Assembly (NCBI GenBank): GCA_001632435.1
Contig: KV423982.1
Span: forward strand, 1 to 22,373
Length of the DNA: 22,373 nt
Source: Calocera cornea HHB12733
Lineage: Eukaryota; Basidiomycota; Dacrymycetes; Dacrymycetales; Dacrymycetaceae
Reading direction: 5' to 3'
The notes below the pieces were generated by a model. That model worked only from the letters and a program-made list of their open reading frames with translations. It had not been told where the DNA came from and did not search any database. Shown piece after piece: positions 1 to 8,551 of this stretch (the first letter of the stretch is position 1; each line of letters begins with the position of its first letter). Both the position numbers and the translations under genes were made by a program.

Positions 1-711
1 GATTCGGCATCCCGGAATACACCACATGCTCATGAAGCAACTCCACGGCTTGCTTCCCCTTCCTGGCGGCGGCCAACGTCCGGTCCAAGACGGCGACCAC
101 GTTTTTCCCTTCCAGTCCGATGTCAGTAACTAATACGCACCACCCGGCACGGAACGACGTACGCGTGGGCGGCCCAGTCTCCGTCTCCGTGTCCGAGTCC
201 TCGCTGCTCAACTCGATTATTTCCGTCGTGTCGGAATCGATCTCGATTACCCCCGATTTCGACGCGGTCGTTCCGGACCCGCCCTGGCGGATTACGTTCC
301 TCTTCCGGACTGGCGTCCCGTCGGAACTGACGTCGACCTCCTCGGACTCAACGGAGCCGGCGTGCACCTCCGACCGGCGGACCAACAGAGTCGCGGTTTC
401 CATCCGGAACGACTGTGGAATGGCTGCTTCCAAGCGGGGGTGCAGCTTCGTCGGATGATAGTCCGTGTCCCGGACGAGCTCTACCAACATCTTCTGCACG
501 GGCGTCAGCACGGAATACAGCTGTGAAACCCGAAATCTCACCCCCCACGCGACGCCGTTCTTCCTGGCCATCACTCTCCACTCCGCGTGCGGAGTTGTCG
601 CGGCAGCCTTCTGCACGGTCTCCCAACGTTGGCGTTTCTACCAGCTCCGTTAGTGAAGGGCTTTTACAAAGCCGGCTGGCTCACCTCCTGCGAATTCGGA
701 ACGCTGGCCAT
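1..711 (-). CDS. Unrecognised spliced gene, 5' part (runs off the left edge)
   Basis: Two exons read on the minus strand: 711-685 (nine codons from ATG) and 637 to beyond base 1, separated by a 47-nt intron (638-684). The intron has a GTGAGC donor, an ACTAAC branch site and a TAG acceptor, and splicing is phase 0. Exon 2 stays open for 212 codons, so at least 221 residues are encoded and the end lies outside the window. The protein begins MASVPNSQEKRQRWETVQKA, has a charged linker rich in Ser, Asp, Glu and Thr around residues 120-150, and ends in view with an apparently folded Val/Leu-rich stretch. I recognise no domain. The DNA is crowded with CCGG and TCGGA motifs, as in the LTR-like repeat 146 bp upstream, so it may belong to a transposon rather than to the host. 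An alternative is a host gene with a repeat in its promoter. Confidence 0.55.
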
Positions 712-848
712 ACTCCGGGTGCTTGTTGAGACGAGGTCGACTTCACGACCGGTCGCGCCGTGGCACGAGTGGAGTTTGCACAGCCTTCAACGGATCCCTT
801 GCACCGCCACCCGGGCAACTGACTGAGGGCAGTCAGCATCAGAAGTTC

Positions 849-856
849 GGGGGGGA
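849..856 (+). other. Polypurine-tract-like run before LTR-like repeat A
   Basis: Seven G and one A sit directly before the TGTACAG start of the repeat at 857. That is where a Ty3/gypsy element has the polypurine tract that primes plus-strand synthesis. It suggests that repeat A is a 3' LTR in plus orientation. The second copy of the repeat (7532) has no such run. Confidence 0.35.
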
Positions 857-1494
857 TGTACAGTTCCCTTTGTCACTGTGGCCCAATTTTTCGCGTTCCG
901 GCCTTCCGGAGACACGGCACCGGAAGTCCGGACACCTTTCGGACTTGCCCTGCTTCGCCTTCCGGTCCGTCGGCCAATTCCGGGTTCGAGGGGTTTATTC
1001 CGTATAGCTGTTCCGGTCACGGAACCCTCTCGGAATGGCGTATACGACGGAACGCACCCGACGGATTCACGGGCGAAGACTCTCTCTCATCGGATGGTCC
1101 TCAATTTACAAACGGGACAACTGGAAAGGCGTCCCGTCGGATGAGAGGGTCCCTTAGGTTGGGTGAAATCAGCCCCCGGTGATATACCCCGCGAGATGGG
1201 ATTCCGAAAGGTAAACATCGGGTTAGCCAGATAAAAGCCGGATTCTCCCTCTCGGAAAGGGGGGCCGGCTTCCGACATCTTCTCTTGACCATACTCCTCT
1301 ACTTCCCCAGACTTCTTATCGCTCCCTACACTTTACACTCTATTCCGGACCTTCCTAACTAATTACACCTATCCCGTTTGCTATTCCGACTCCGGAATAC
1401 CCTTCCGGACCTGTGACGACTTCACGGAATACGACGCCCTCGGATTGCCCATTCAGACGGACTCCGTACAGTCCTAAACTAAGTGGTGCAGACA
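857..1494 (+). mobile_element. LTR-like repeat A (CpG-rich copy)
   Basis: It is homologous along its length to 7532-8168. It starts TGTACAG, and the similarity ends near GCAGACA at 1494. The inverted match CCGTACA at 1464-1470 (CTGTACA in the other copy) is an alternative 3' edge. A plus-strand GATAAAAG element near 1230 could be the promoter TATA box. By hand count it has about 53 CpG dinucleotides, 13 of them in CCGG. I found no target-site duplication. It is probably one LTR of an otherwise missing retroelement; its orientation rests on the TATA-like box and the upstream G run. Confidence 0.6.
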
Positions 1495-2208
1495 CCGCCC
1501 CTTTGGAATTGGTTGTAGTTGTAAGCCCTGCTTACCCAGAATTCCATTCACACCACTCCTACAACTTTCATATATGACACTCCTAATATTTCCTGAACAT
1601 CAACTATTGGGCCCCACTGGGGCTGCATGCCGAGGGCTAAACCCTGACGCCCTCTCAACATGCCGGAGCCGCATCCCCGGAGCCCCCGAGGGGCTGTGCA
1701 CCCAGGTGATCCCTGACGCCCTCTCAACATGCCGGAGCCGCATTCCCGGGCCCCACTGGGGCCACACCTATACACCCGAGCCTCACCGGGACTCGGGCTC
1801 CTGCCTATGGTAATTTTCTGTCATTCTCCTTCCCCTTTGTTCTCTATCTTCTTCCTTCCCTGCGGCCACCTTCCTAGTGCTGTATCTAGACGTCTCTTGC
1901 AATATAGAACGGTCTTAACAGTATCCTGCGGTGCTCCCCCCTGAAGAAGGTCAACTAGTGAGGGCATTATCCAAGGCCCTTTCAGTAGTGTGTTGTCCTA
2001 CACATTACCCATCTATCCCCCTCCTCGGAATTGGCCCCACAAGTCGACCACTTCACCAAATATCCGGAAGCACCCGTTCCGGACCTCCAGCCACCAAATG
2101 GAAGCGGAATTGGACTCTATCACATTCCAGGGGATTGGAATAGCTTAGACAACATCCTCTACACCCTCTCCACCTATTCCAATTCCTCCGGCTTGTCCTA
2201 TTGTGGGT
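1495..2208. other. Gene-free stretch between the LTR-like repeat and the gypsy element
   Basis: No convincing coding region is seen. It holds a short duplicated segment (1642-1749) and a pyrimidine-rich stretch around 1810-1870. Short open frames here lack recognisable motifs. Confidence 0.5.
1642..1749. repeat. Two-copy 39-bp repeat, period 69 bp
   Basis: A 39-bp unit beginning CCCTGACGCCCTCTCAACAT occurs at 1642-1680 and 1711-1749 with one mismatch. The pair is bracketed by a shared GGGCCCCACTGGGGC-type palindromic sequence near 1609 and 1748, so the longer unit may be a tandem duplication that has partly diverged. Confidence 0.7.
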
Positions 2209-2222
2209 TGTGTGCCCTCACA
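2209..2222 (+). repeat. 14-bp match to the 3' terminus of the gypsy LTR
   Basis: TGTGTGCCCTCACA here is identical to the last 14 bases of the solo LTR (3963-3976) and of the 3' LTR (7149-7162). The sequence before it does not obviously align to those LTRs. It may be the remnant end of a 5' LTR joined to pol by an internal deletion, or a chance match. Confidence 0.4.
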
Positions 2223-3379
2223 CAATGCTGTCAACAACCGAAGAGGATATTGGGGACAAAGAACAAGAGTTCAAAACCAAACCCAAACTACAACCAGGAG
2301 ATCAGCTATTTGTGAAGGTCATTGGGCTGAAACCAGAGGTCATTTGGGCAACCTCAAGTGTGTCAACCCGGCTGGCTGCCGAACACCATGAACAGCAGGC
2401 AGAAGGGCAAACATTTGAAGAACTTGTACCCAAAGAATACCAAATGTTCAAAGACATGTTTTTGAAGGAGTCATTCAACCAACTTCCCAAACATTGGCCA
2501 TGGGACCATGCGATTGAGCTAAAGTCAGATGCCGAACCCTGAAGTTCCAAAGTATATCCACTTTTGGTATACAAACAGAAGGAACTTGATGAGTTTCTGC
2601 ATGAAAACCTCAAAAACAGGCGCATTCGGCCTTCCAAGTTGCCCTTTGGGGCCCCAGTCTTCTTTGTAAAAAAGAAAGATGGGAAACTTCGGCTTGTTCA
2701 GGATTATCGGCATCTGAAAGAAATCACAATCGAGAATCAGTACCCAATCCCTCTGATTTCGGACCTGATCAACAAACTTTGGAATGCATCGGTCTTCACA
2801 AAACTCAATATTCGGTGCGGCTATAACAACATTCAGATCCAAACAGGGGACAAACACAAGGCCACATTTCGGACGAATTGGGGTTTGTTCAAACCCCTTG
2901 TGATGTTCTTTGGATTGGTCAACAGCCCCAGCACCTTCCAGACAATGATGAATGATATCTTCAAGCCACTCATTGATGAAGGCACTGTAGTGGTGTACAT
3001 GGATGATATCCTCATCTTCACTGAAGACCTCAAATCCCACCAACAAGTTGTCCGAAGAGTACTCGAAATACTCCAAACACACCGACTATACCTGAAACCA
3101 GAGAAATGTGAGTTCAATTGGCCGAAGATCGACTACCTCAGGCTTGTTATTTCCGAAGGCAAGGTTGAAATGGACCCAATCAAGGTTTTGGGTGTGACTG
3201 AGTGGCCGACCCCCATGAACGTGACTGAAGTGCAGAGCTTTGTTGGCTTCTGCAACTTCTACAGACAATTTATCCGCGACTTCTCCCAAATTGCCCAACC
3301 ACTCCATGAACTCACGAAGAAAGACATGAGTTGGAGATGGGGGTAAACCAAACAGGCTGCATTTGAGGGACTTTGGCAG
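2223..3379 (+). pseudogene. Gypsy pol, part 1: linker and reverse transcriptase
   Basis: The frame opens at 2201 and is read through an in-frame TGA at 2540-2542, where related elements have a basic residue just before SSKVYPL. RT motifs appear in order: the LPFGAPVFFVKKKDGKLRLVQ region (2640-2701), FGLVNSPSTFQ, and the catalytic YMDD at 2996-3007. The RT segment ends with FYRQFIRDFSQIAQPLHELT and then a TAA at 3344-3346. The coding sequence then continues to 3379, where a solo LTR interrupts it. The enzyme would copy element RNA into DNA in the cytoplasm. The catalytic aspartates are present, but the stops prevent a full product. Confidence 0.93.
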
Positions 3380-3981
3380 GCCATTGTCAGGGGACACCAA
3401 GTTCGGCCAACTCGGGCACGATCTCGCAACACTCGGACACCTTCGACCACCTTCAACAGTTCCCCAGAACTCGGCTCCGCATTCAGGTCTTTGGTTACAA
3501 AGTCATACCTTCAGCATAAACCTTTGGATACTTGGTACAGGCTTAGGTAAGGCAGTGCCCACTCGGCTATGCTTCGGCTGTGTGGGCTATGCCTCGGCTG
3601 TGTCCTGGGCAGTGTTGGGTCTCACCTCGGCGTTTCGGGAGAAGCTGAGGCTGTGAGCGTAGACTCGTATATAAACTTCGGTAGCTTTGGTAGCTTCTCC
3701 TTAGATCTGATCTCTGAGGAATCTCCACAGTCTTGTGAGAAAGCCTGGTCATCACATCCGTCCTCCCACTCCGAACATCCGAACTCTCTCCGAACTCTGC
3801 TTGCTTCATCCGAACTACCTTCGACGTCCCACGTATCTCCTAGTTGGACTCACGAAGGGTACGATTGGTTGGTTTTTGGATACTGTCAGCCACGACCTCC
3901 CCCGAATCCCTTGTCTTCGGTCTCTTTGACTCAGTCGGGTTTAGTCGGCAGCCTTGCTAGACTGTGTGCCCTCACAGCCAT
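3380..3981 (+). repeat. Target-site duplication GCCAT around the inserted LTR
   Basis: GCCAT occurs at 3380-3384 and again at 3977-3981, directly flanking TGTCAGG...CTCACA. Taking out the LTR with one copy of GCCAT joins LWQA to ITSAP in the same frame, as expected for the RT-RNase H junction. Ty3/gypsy integrases make 5-bp duplications. Confidence 0.95.
3385..3976 (+). mobile_element. Nested solo LTR 1 (592 bp)
   Basis: It begins TGTCAGGGGACACCAA and ends GTGCCCTCACA. It is flanked by GCCAT duplications and has no internal region, so it is a solo LTR left by LTR-LTR recombination. Its right two thirds align well with the 3' LTR of the host element (6559-7162); the first 150 bp differ. A TATATAAA box lies at 3668-3675. 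It has many more CpGs than the 3' LTR (about 33 against 12 by hand count), so it is a younger or less decayed relative. Confidence 0.95.
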
Positions 3982-4390
3982 CACCTCAGCCCCAGTGCTG
4001 ATTCTGGCAAAAGATGACCAAACTTTCCGAATAGAGGCCGATTCATCCAACTTTGCCACAGGAGTGGTGCTTTCGCAATTATTGGATGACGAAAAGTGGC
4101 ACCCAGTGGCATTCATGTCAAAGAGTCTCTCCAATGCTAAATGGAACTACAAAATTCACGATAAAGAACTCCTAGCCATTATTTGGGTACTCAAAGAATG
4201 GCGACACTTCCTTGAAGGAGCAAAGGAACCAGTCAAAATCCTGACTGACTACCAAAACCTCAAATATTTCACAAAGTTGCAGAAGTTGACCCAACAACAA
4301 GCCTGATGGTCCTTATATCTATCCCAATTCAACTTTGTCCTGAAACATCAGCCTGGTAAGGCAAGTGGCAAGCCCGATGCTCTGTCATGA
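3977..4390 (+). pseudogene. Gypsy pol, part 2: RNase H domain
   Basis: The frame resumes after the solo LTR. Ty3-type RNase H acidic residues are all visible: Asp in IEADSS (4040-4042), Glu in HDKELLAI (4166-4168) and Asp in LTDYQNL (4247-4249). In-frame TGA codons occur at 4304-4306 (QQA*WSLYLS) and 4388-4390 (DALS*RANHL), both at positions where gypsy elements normally carry arginine. The domain would degrade the RNA strand during reverse transcription. Confidence 0.92.
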
Positions 4391-5696
4391 AGGGCCAATC
4401 ACCTGCAAGGTGACCACAATAACAAGGATGTTGTACTCTTGAAGCCCGAAGTCTTCACAATTTCAGCACTTTGGCATGGACATGTACTGCTCAATGGAGC
4501 AGAGACCAACTTACTCCAACAAATCCAAGCTTTGGACGACTTTGACGAACCTGTGACCTGAGCAGTCAAGGAACTGCGCAAAGGTCCCCAAACTGATGTC
4601 CAAAACTCCGAATGGTCCAAAGAGCAGGGGCTCATTCTCTATAGAGGGAAGGTATATGTCCCAAAGATCCCCAAACTTCGCACAAAGATTGTCCAACTAC
4701 ACCACAATTCGGCTGTAGTTGGACACCCTGGCAGATGGAAGACTCTCAAACTCGTGACTCGGAATTACTGGTGGCCAAACATAAGCCGATTCATTGGTGA
4801 ATACGTCCGAACGTGCGATTCGTGCAACCGAACCAAGATCTACCCCCGACCCCCTTTGGGGAAGCTACTTCCAAACCAAATTCCCACCAAACACTGGCAG
4901 GTTGTCATGATTGACATGATTGTTGGCCTTCCTAGATCCAAAAGCTTTGATTTGATCTTGGTCGTGGTCAATTGACTCATGAAGAGGGCACACTTTGCCC
5001 CGATATATGCCAAAGTTCAATCCGAAGGCATTGCTCGGCTGTTTTGGGATCATGTTTGGAGACACCATGGCCTACCTTTGGAGATCATTAGTGACTGAGG
5101 TCCCCAGTTTGTATCAAAGTTCATGCGCAAACTCAACCAAATCCTCCGCATCAAGACCTCGGCCTTGACTTCATATCATCCTCAGTCCGATGGGCAAACC
5201 AAATGGGTGAATCAGGAAATTGAACAGTACCTTCGGCTCTTTGTGAATTATCGACAAAACGACTGGGCCGACTGGCTGGCCCTGGCCAAGTTTGCCTATA
5301 ACAATTGGGTTTCGGCATCTACTTGGGTCACACCATTCCTGGCTGATACTGGCCGACATCCCCAAATGGGCTTTGAACCTGCCCGAGAATCAGAAGTCGA
5401 AGGGGTCAAACAGTTCACAAACAGCATGAAGGCACTAGAACAAGAGTGTTCGGCTGCACTTCAGCAAGCAGCAGACGACATGGCATGATATTACGACCAA
5501 ACACACACTGATCCCCTAAAGTACAAGCCAGGGGACAAGGTTTGGCTTGATTCTCGGGATGTTTGGACAAAGAGACCCACAAAGAAGCTCAATGACAAGT
5601 GGTTTGGGCTGTTCAAGGTCACAAAGCAAGTGAACCCCAACGCATTTGAACTGAAACTCCTGACTTCATGGCAAATTCACCCAGTCTTCCATGTAG
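4391..5696 (+). pseudogene. Gypsy pol, part 3: integrase
   Basis: The zinc-binding HHCC region spans 4700-4825 (HH at 4700-4705, CDSC at 4814-4825). The DDE core shows Asp at 4913-4915 (MIDMIVGLP) and Asp at 5093-5095 (ISD before TGA). Exactly 35 codons later there is Lys (AAA, 5201-5203) where the catalytic Glu of GQTE is expected. TGA codons stand at 4559, 4973, 5096 and 5486. The C-terminal SH3-like region with PGDKVWL and a WQIHPVFHV end is intact up to the second inserted LTR. The product would insert element DNA into the genome, but stops and the Glu-to-Lys change make it inactive. Confidence 0.92.
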
Positions 5697-6153
5697 TATC
5701 AGGGCACACAATACTAGACACAAGGCTGTCTGCAAAAGTGGTCCAAGAGTTTCGAGGAGGAGACGAGATGTCGAGCAAGAGAGATGATATGGGAGTAATG
5801 GAGGAAAGCTGAGCACCAGATATCACGAGAGTTTGTCTGACAGTATCGAAAGGTTGCTGAGGTTTTGAAGTTTTGATTGAGATTATGATGCCTAGTTCAA
5901 CTACACCAGTATTGTGGAGGATCCTAAGAGATCAGATCTAAGGACAAAACTATGAATGGGTTGATACTATATATGAGAAGGCCGGAAGCATCTTTGAAAG
6001 GGGAACTGTACAGTCAGTTTAGGGCAAGCACCTCTTACCTTTGCAGAATAGGGGTGCTCTGTCAAGATGGTTTTGAGACTGTTGAGATGGGGTTTGTGCC
6101 TTCTCGGTTTGAGATCCTATATTGTGAGGGATTGGTTTTGGTGAGTCCTGACA
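5697..6153 (+). mobile_element. Nested solo LTR 2 (457 bp)
   Basis: It begins TATCAGGGCACAC and ends GTGAGTCCTGACA. The ends are imperfect inverted repeats, and the first two bases are TA instead of the usual TG. It is flanked by TGTAG (5692-5696) and CGTAG (6154-6158), a 5-bp duplication differing only by C to T at a CpG. A TATATAT box lies at 5968-5974. Removing it with one flank rejoins pol in frame (FHVVKLRPY). It shows no similarity to solo LTR 1 beyond the terminal TCAGG, so it is another LTR family. Confidence 0.82.
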
Positions 6154-6547
6154 CGTAGTCAAACTCCGACCTTACAAAGAAAGCTGAATCACAGGTCAAA
6201 GAACCAAAAGACCACCGACCCCGGAACTCGATGACAAAGGCCAGTTGCAATATGAGGTTGAACGGGTCAAAGACAGCTGACTTTGGGGTAATGGTTGGTT
6301 TGAGTATCTGGTCAAATGGAAGGGGTACCCAAACTCGGAAAAGTTGTGGCAGACCCCCAAAGACCTGGCAAATGCTAAGGCTGCAATTGGTGACTTTCAC
6401 CAAAGGCATCCCGAAGCCCTGAAACAGATCTCAGCCACCAAATTCTCCCAACTTCCATTCCGAAGACTCAAAAACTACACTGAACAAGTAAATTGGGTAT
6501 TGTTTGACTGGACAGAAGGCCGAATTCATCAAGGCAACAAATCTTAA
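6154..6547 (+). pseudogene. Gypsy pol, part 4: C-terminal chromodomain
   Basis: The frame continues from the integrase into QYEVERVKDS (from 6248) and EYLVKWKGYPNSEKLWQ, the classic chromodomain signature with its aromatic residues Y, W and W. A conserved tail, FHQRHPEA and FSQLPFR, follows. TGA codons interrupt at 6185-6187 and 6278-6280. The frame ends at TAA 6545-6547, overlapping the polypurine tract. Chromodomains on gypsy integrases direct insertion to marked chromatin. Confidence 0.93.
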
Positions 6548-6555
6548 AGGGGGGG
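6546..6555 (+). other. Polypurine tract of the gypsy element
   Basis: AAAGGGGGGG lies three bases before the TGTCAGG start of the 3' LTR, the usual place of the plus-strand primer. It overlaps the pol stop codon. Confidence 0.85.
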
Positions 6556-6558
6556 TGA

Positions 6559-7162
6559 TGTCAGGGGACACCAACTTCACCCCGACTTTGGCTATTATTG
6601 GCAGGTTCACAGGTATTCGGCTACTTTCAACTTCTTCAGCTCTCAGATGACATCTTTGGTCTACCAAATACCAACTTCGGATACCTTGGCACAGGATTAG
6701 GTAAGGGTAAAGCAAGGCTGTGACCCTTCGGCTGTGTGGGGCAGTACTTGGCTGTGGTCGGATGAGTAATGCTGTGGTTGGCAGTGCTTCAGGCAGTGTT
6801 GGGTCTCACTTTGGAGTATTTGGGAGAGGCTGAGGCTATGTTCACTCTTTTTGTATATAACCTTTGGTACCTTTGGTAGCTTCTCCTTAGATCTGATCTC
6901 TGAGGAATCTCCATAGTCTTGTGAGAAAGCCTGGTCATCACATCTGTCCTCCCGCTCCAAACTTCCAAACTCTCTCCGAACTCTGCTTGCTTCATCCGAA
7001 CTACCTTCAACGTCCCACATATCTCCTAGTTGGACTTACGAAGGGTACAATTGGTTGGTTATTGGATACTGTCAGCCACAACCTCCCCAAAATCCCTCAT
7101 CTTTGTTCTCTTTGACTCAGTCCGGTTTAGTCGGCAGCCTTGCTAGACTGTGTGCCCTCACA
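6559..7162 (+). mobile_element. 3' LTR of the gypsy element (604 bp)
   Basis: It starts TGTCAGGGGACACCAA, ends GTGCCCTCACA, and follows the polypurine tract. It has a TATATAA box at 6854-6860. It is similar to solo LTR 1, but many CpGs of that copy are TpG or CpA here (for example CTCCGAACATCCGAAC against CTCCAAACTTCCAAAC). The matching 5' LTR is absent, so a target-site duplication cannot be tested. Confidence 0.9.
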
Positions 7163-7531
7163 GACTGTGACTCACCAACTCAGTTCCCCAGCTAGACTCA
7201 CTCGGTATAGGCAGCTTCACCGCAACTGCTCCATCCCGTATAGGCAGCACATTTGCGAGTTGCCAGAAGTGTGGGTGATGTTCTGTCAAGGTATTTGGCT
7301 AGAGCTTTTCAATTGCAAGATAGAACATGGCCTTGCTAGCGCTGGCGACTCAAAGAACATCTTTGCGACCCTTGGCATCAAAAAGCACCTCAATGATGCT
7401 GCTCCAGATCTTCAGATTGCCTTCCATACGTAGATTAGCAGTATGGGAAAACCTTGCATGTGCAGTGTTATTTACATTAGTGCAAGTAATATGGTCCATT
7501 GTCATGTAGTGTTGATATGGGTGTCACCTGC
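7163..7531. other. Gene-free stretch between two LTRs
   Basis: No coding region is recognised. GTATAGGCAGC occurs twice, near 7206 and 7238. The sequence is not similar to the region upstream of LTR-like repeat A. Confidence 0.5.
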
Positions 7532-8168
7532 TGTACAGTTCCCTTTGTCACTGTGGCCCAATTTTGTGCATTCCGGCCTTCCGGAGATACAGTACCGGAA
7601 GTCTGGACAGCTTTCCGACTTGCCCTGGTTGGCCCTCCGGTCTGTGGAGCAACTCCGGACCATGGGGGTTTGTTCTGTATGGTCCTTCCGGTCCCGGAAC
7701 CCTCTTGGAATGGCGTACACAACGCAACACATCCAACGGATTCATGGGCAAAGACTCTCTCTCATTGGATAACCCTCAATTTGCAAAAGGGACAATTGGA
7801 AAGGTGTCCTGTTGGTTGAGAGAGTCCCTTAGGTTGGGTGAAATCAGCCCCCGGTGATGTACCCCATGAGATGGGATTCCGGAAGGTAAACATTGGGTTA
7901 GATAGATAAAAGGGGGATTCTCCTTCTCCAAAGAGGGGGCCGGCTTCTGACAACTTCTCTTTACCATACTGCTCTACTCCCCCAGACCCCCAATCCATCT
8001 TCATACACTAGCATCTATTCCGGACATCACAACTAATGACACCTATTCTGCTTTCTGTTCCAACTCCAAAATACCCTTCCAGAGCGGTGATGACTTCACA
8101 GAATATGATGCCCTTGGATTGTTCAGTCAGATGGACTCTGTACAGTCCTAAACTGAGTGGTGCAGACA
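7532..8168 (+). mobile_element. LTR-like repeat B (CpG-depleted copy of repeat A)
   Basis: It aligns end to end with 857-1494, starting TGTACAG and with CTGTACA at 8138-8144 and GCAGACA at 8162-8168 as alternative right edges. A GATAAAAG box near 7905 matches that of repeat A. By hand count it has 16 CpGs against about 53 in repeat A, and 11 of the 16 lie in CCGG. Differences are mostly CG to TG or CA. No flanking duplication was found, so I cannot say whether it is a solo LTR or a fragment. Confidence 0.65.
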
Positions 8169-8221
8169 ACGCCCTCTCTTGTGGCCCTTTGCAGCAACTG
8201 ATGGTACGGCAGACAATTACC

Positions 8222-8551
8222 ATGCAACCCGTACCCATGAACATGGTGCTGGCTCCAAACCCCAAGGTTGAGTGCAAGCCAGAGGGTTTGTCAGAAGGCA
8301 ACATCAATGCCATTGAGCCAGGACCGGCAGCCTCAATTGGGATGGCACACATGCAAATCACCGACACTGCAAATGCTGCGCACGATCAGATGGCACCAGG
8401 AAACAACGCGGACGCCAACATGAACAATCACACAGAGACTCATTCATTCTTGTGGGTCAATTGCATGGCAATTGCGGGCAACGTGTTGCATGGATTGGTG
8501 GGAGCGGTTTTGGTGCTGCTGGATGGCCTTCAGGCTTGCGGGGTGGTGTAA
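8222..8551 (+). CDS. Short unrecognised open frame after LTR-like repeat B
   Basis: An open frame of 109 codons starts MQPVPMNMVLAPNPK and ends in a hydrophobic stretch (residues 76-109, beginning FLWVNCMAIAGNV) that could form a membrane segment. The upstream frame continues into the repeat without a stop, so the start is arbitrary. I recognise no family. It is Met- and Asn-rich and lies among decayed repeats. It could be a chance frame, a transposon remnant, or a small gene. Confidence 0.2.
   Translation: MQPVPMNMVLAPNPKVECKPEGLSEGNINAIEPGPAASIGMAHMQITDTANAAHDQMAPGNNADANMNNHTETHSFLWVNCMAIAGNVLHGLVGAVLVLLDGLQACGVV

Larger units (their letters stand above)
2209..7162 (+). mobile_element. 5'-truncated Ty3/gypsy (chromovirus-type) LTR retrotransposon with nested LTRs
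   Basis: A pol reading frame with RT, RNase H, HHCC/DDE integrase and a C-terminal chromodomain is followed by a polypurine tract and a 3' LTR (6559-7162). No gag, protease or 5' LTR is visible. The left edge shows only a 14-bp match (2209-2222) to the LTR 3' terminus, followed at once by the linker before RT. The frame is kept across the whole element, because the two inserted LTRs plus duplications are 597 and 462 bp, both multiples of three. Nine TGA and one TAA make it non-functional. Chromodomain gypsy elements of this layout are common in fungi; the element is clearly an old, dead copy. Confidence 0.93.

Noticed and set aside
2540..6280. Idea that TGA is translated as an amino acid in this genome
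   Set aside because: The intact host genes here use TGA not at all inside coding sequence, and one hydrolase pseudogene ends with TGA where the family ends. CGA to TGA at CpG explains the pol pattern.
857..8168. Classical RIP (CpA to TpA) as the cause of repeat decay
   Set aside because: Differences between the LTR copies are mostly at CpG, giving TG or CA, not an excess of TA from CpA.
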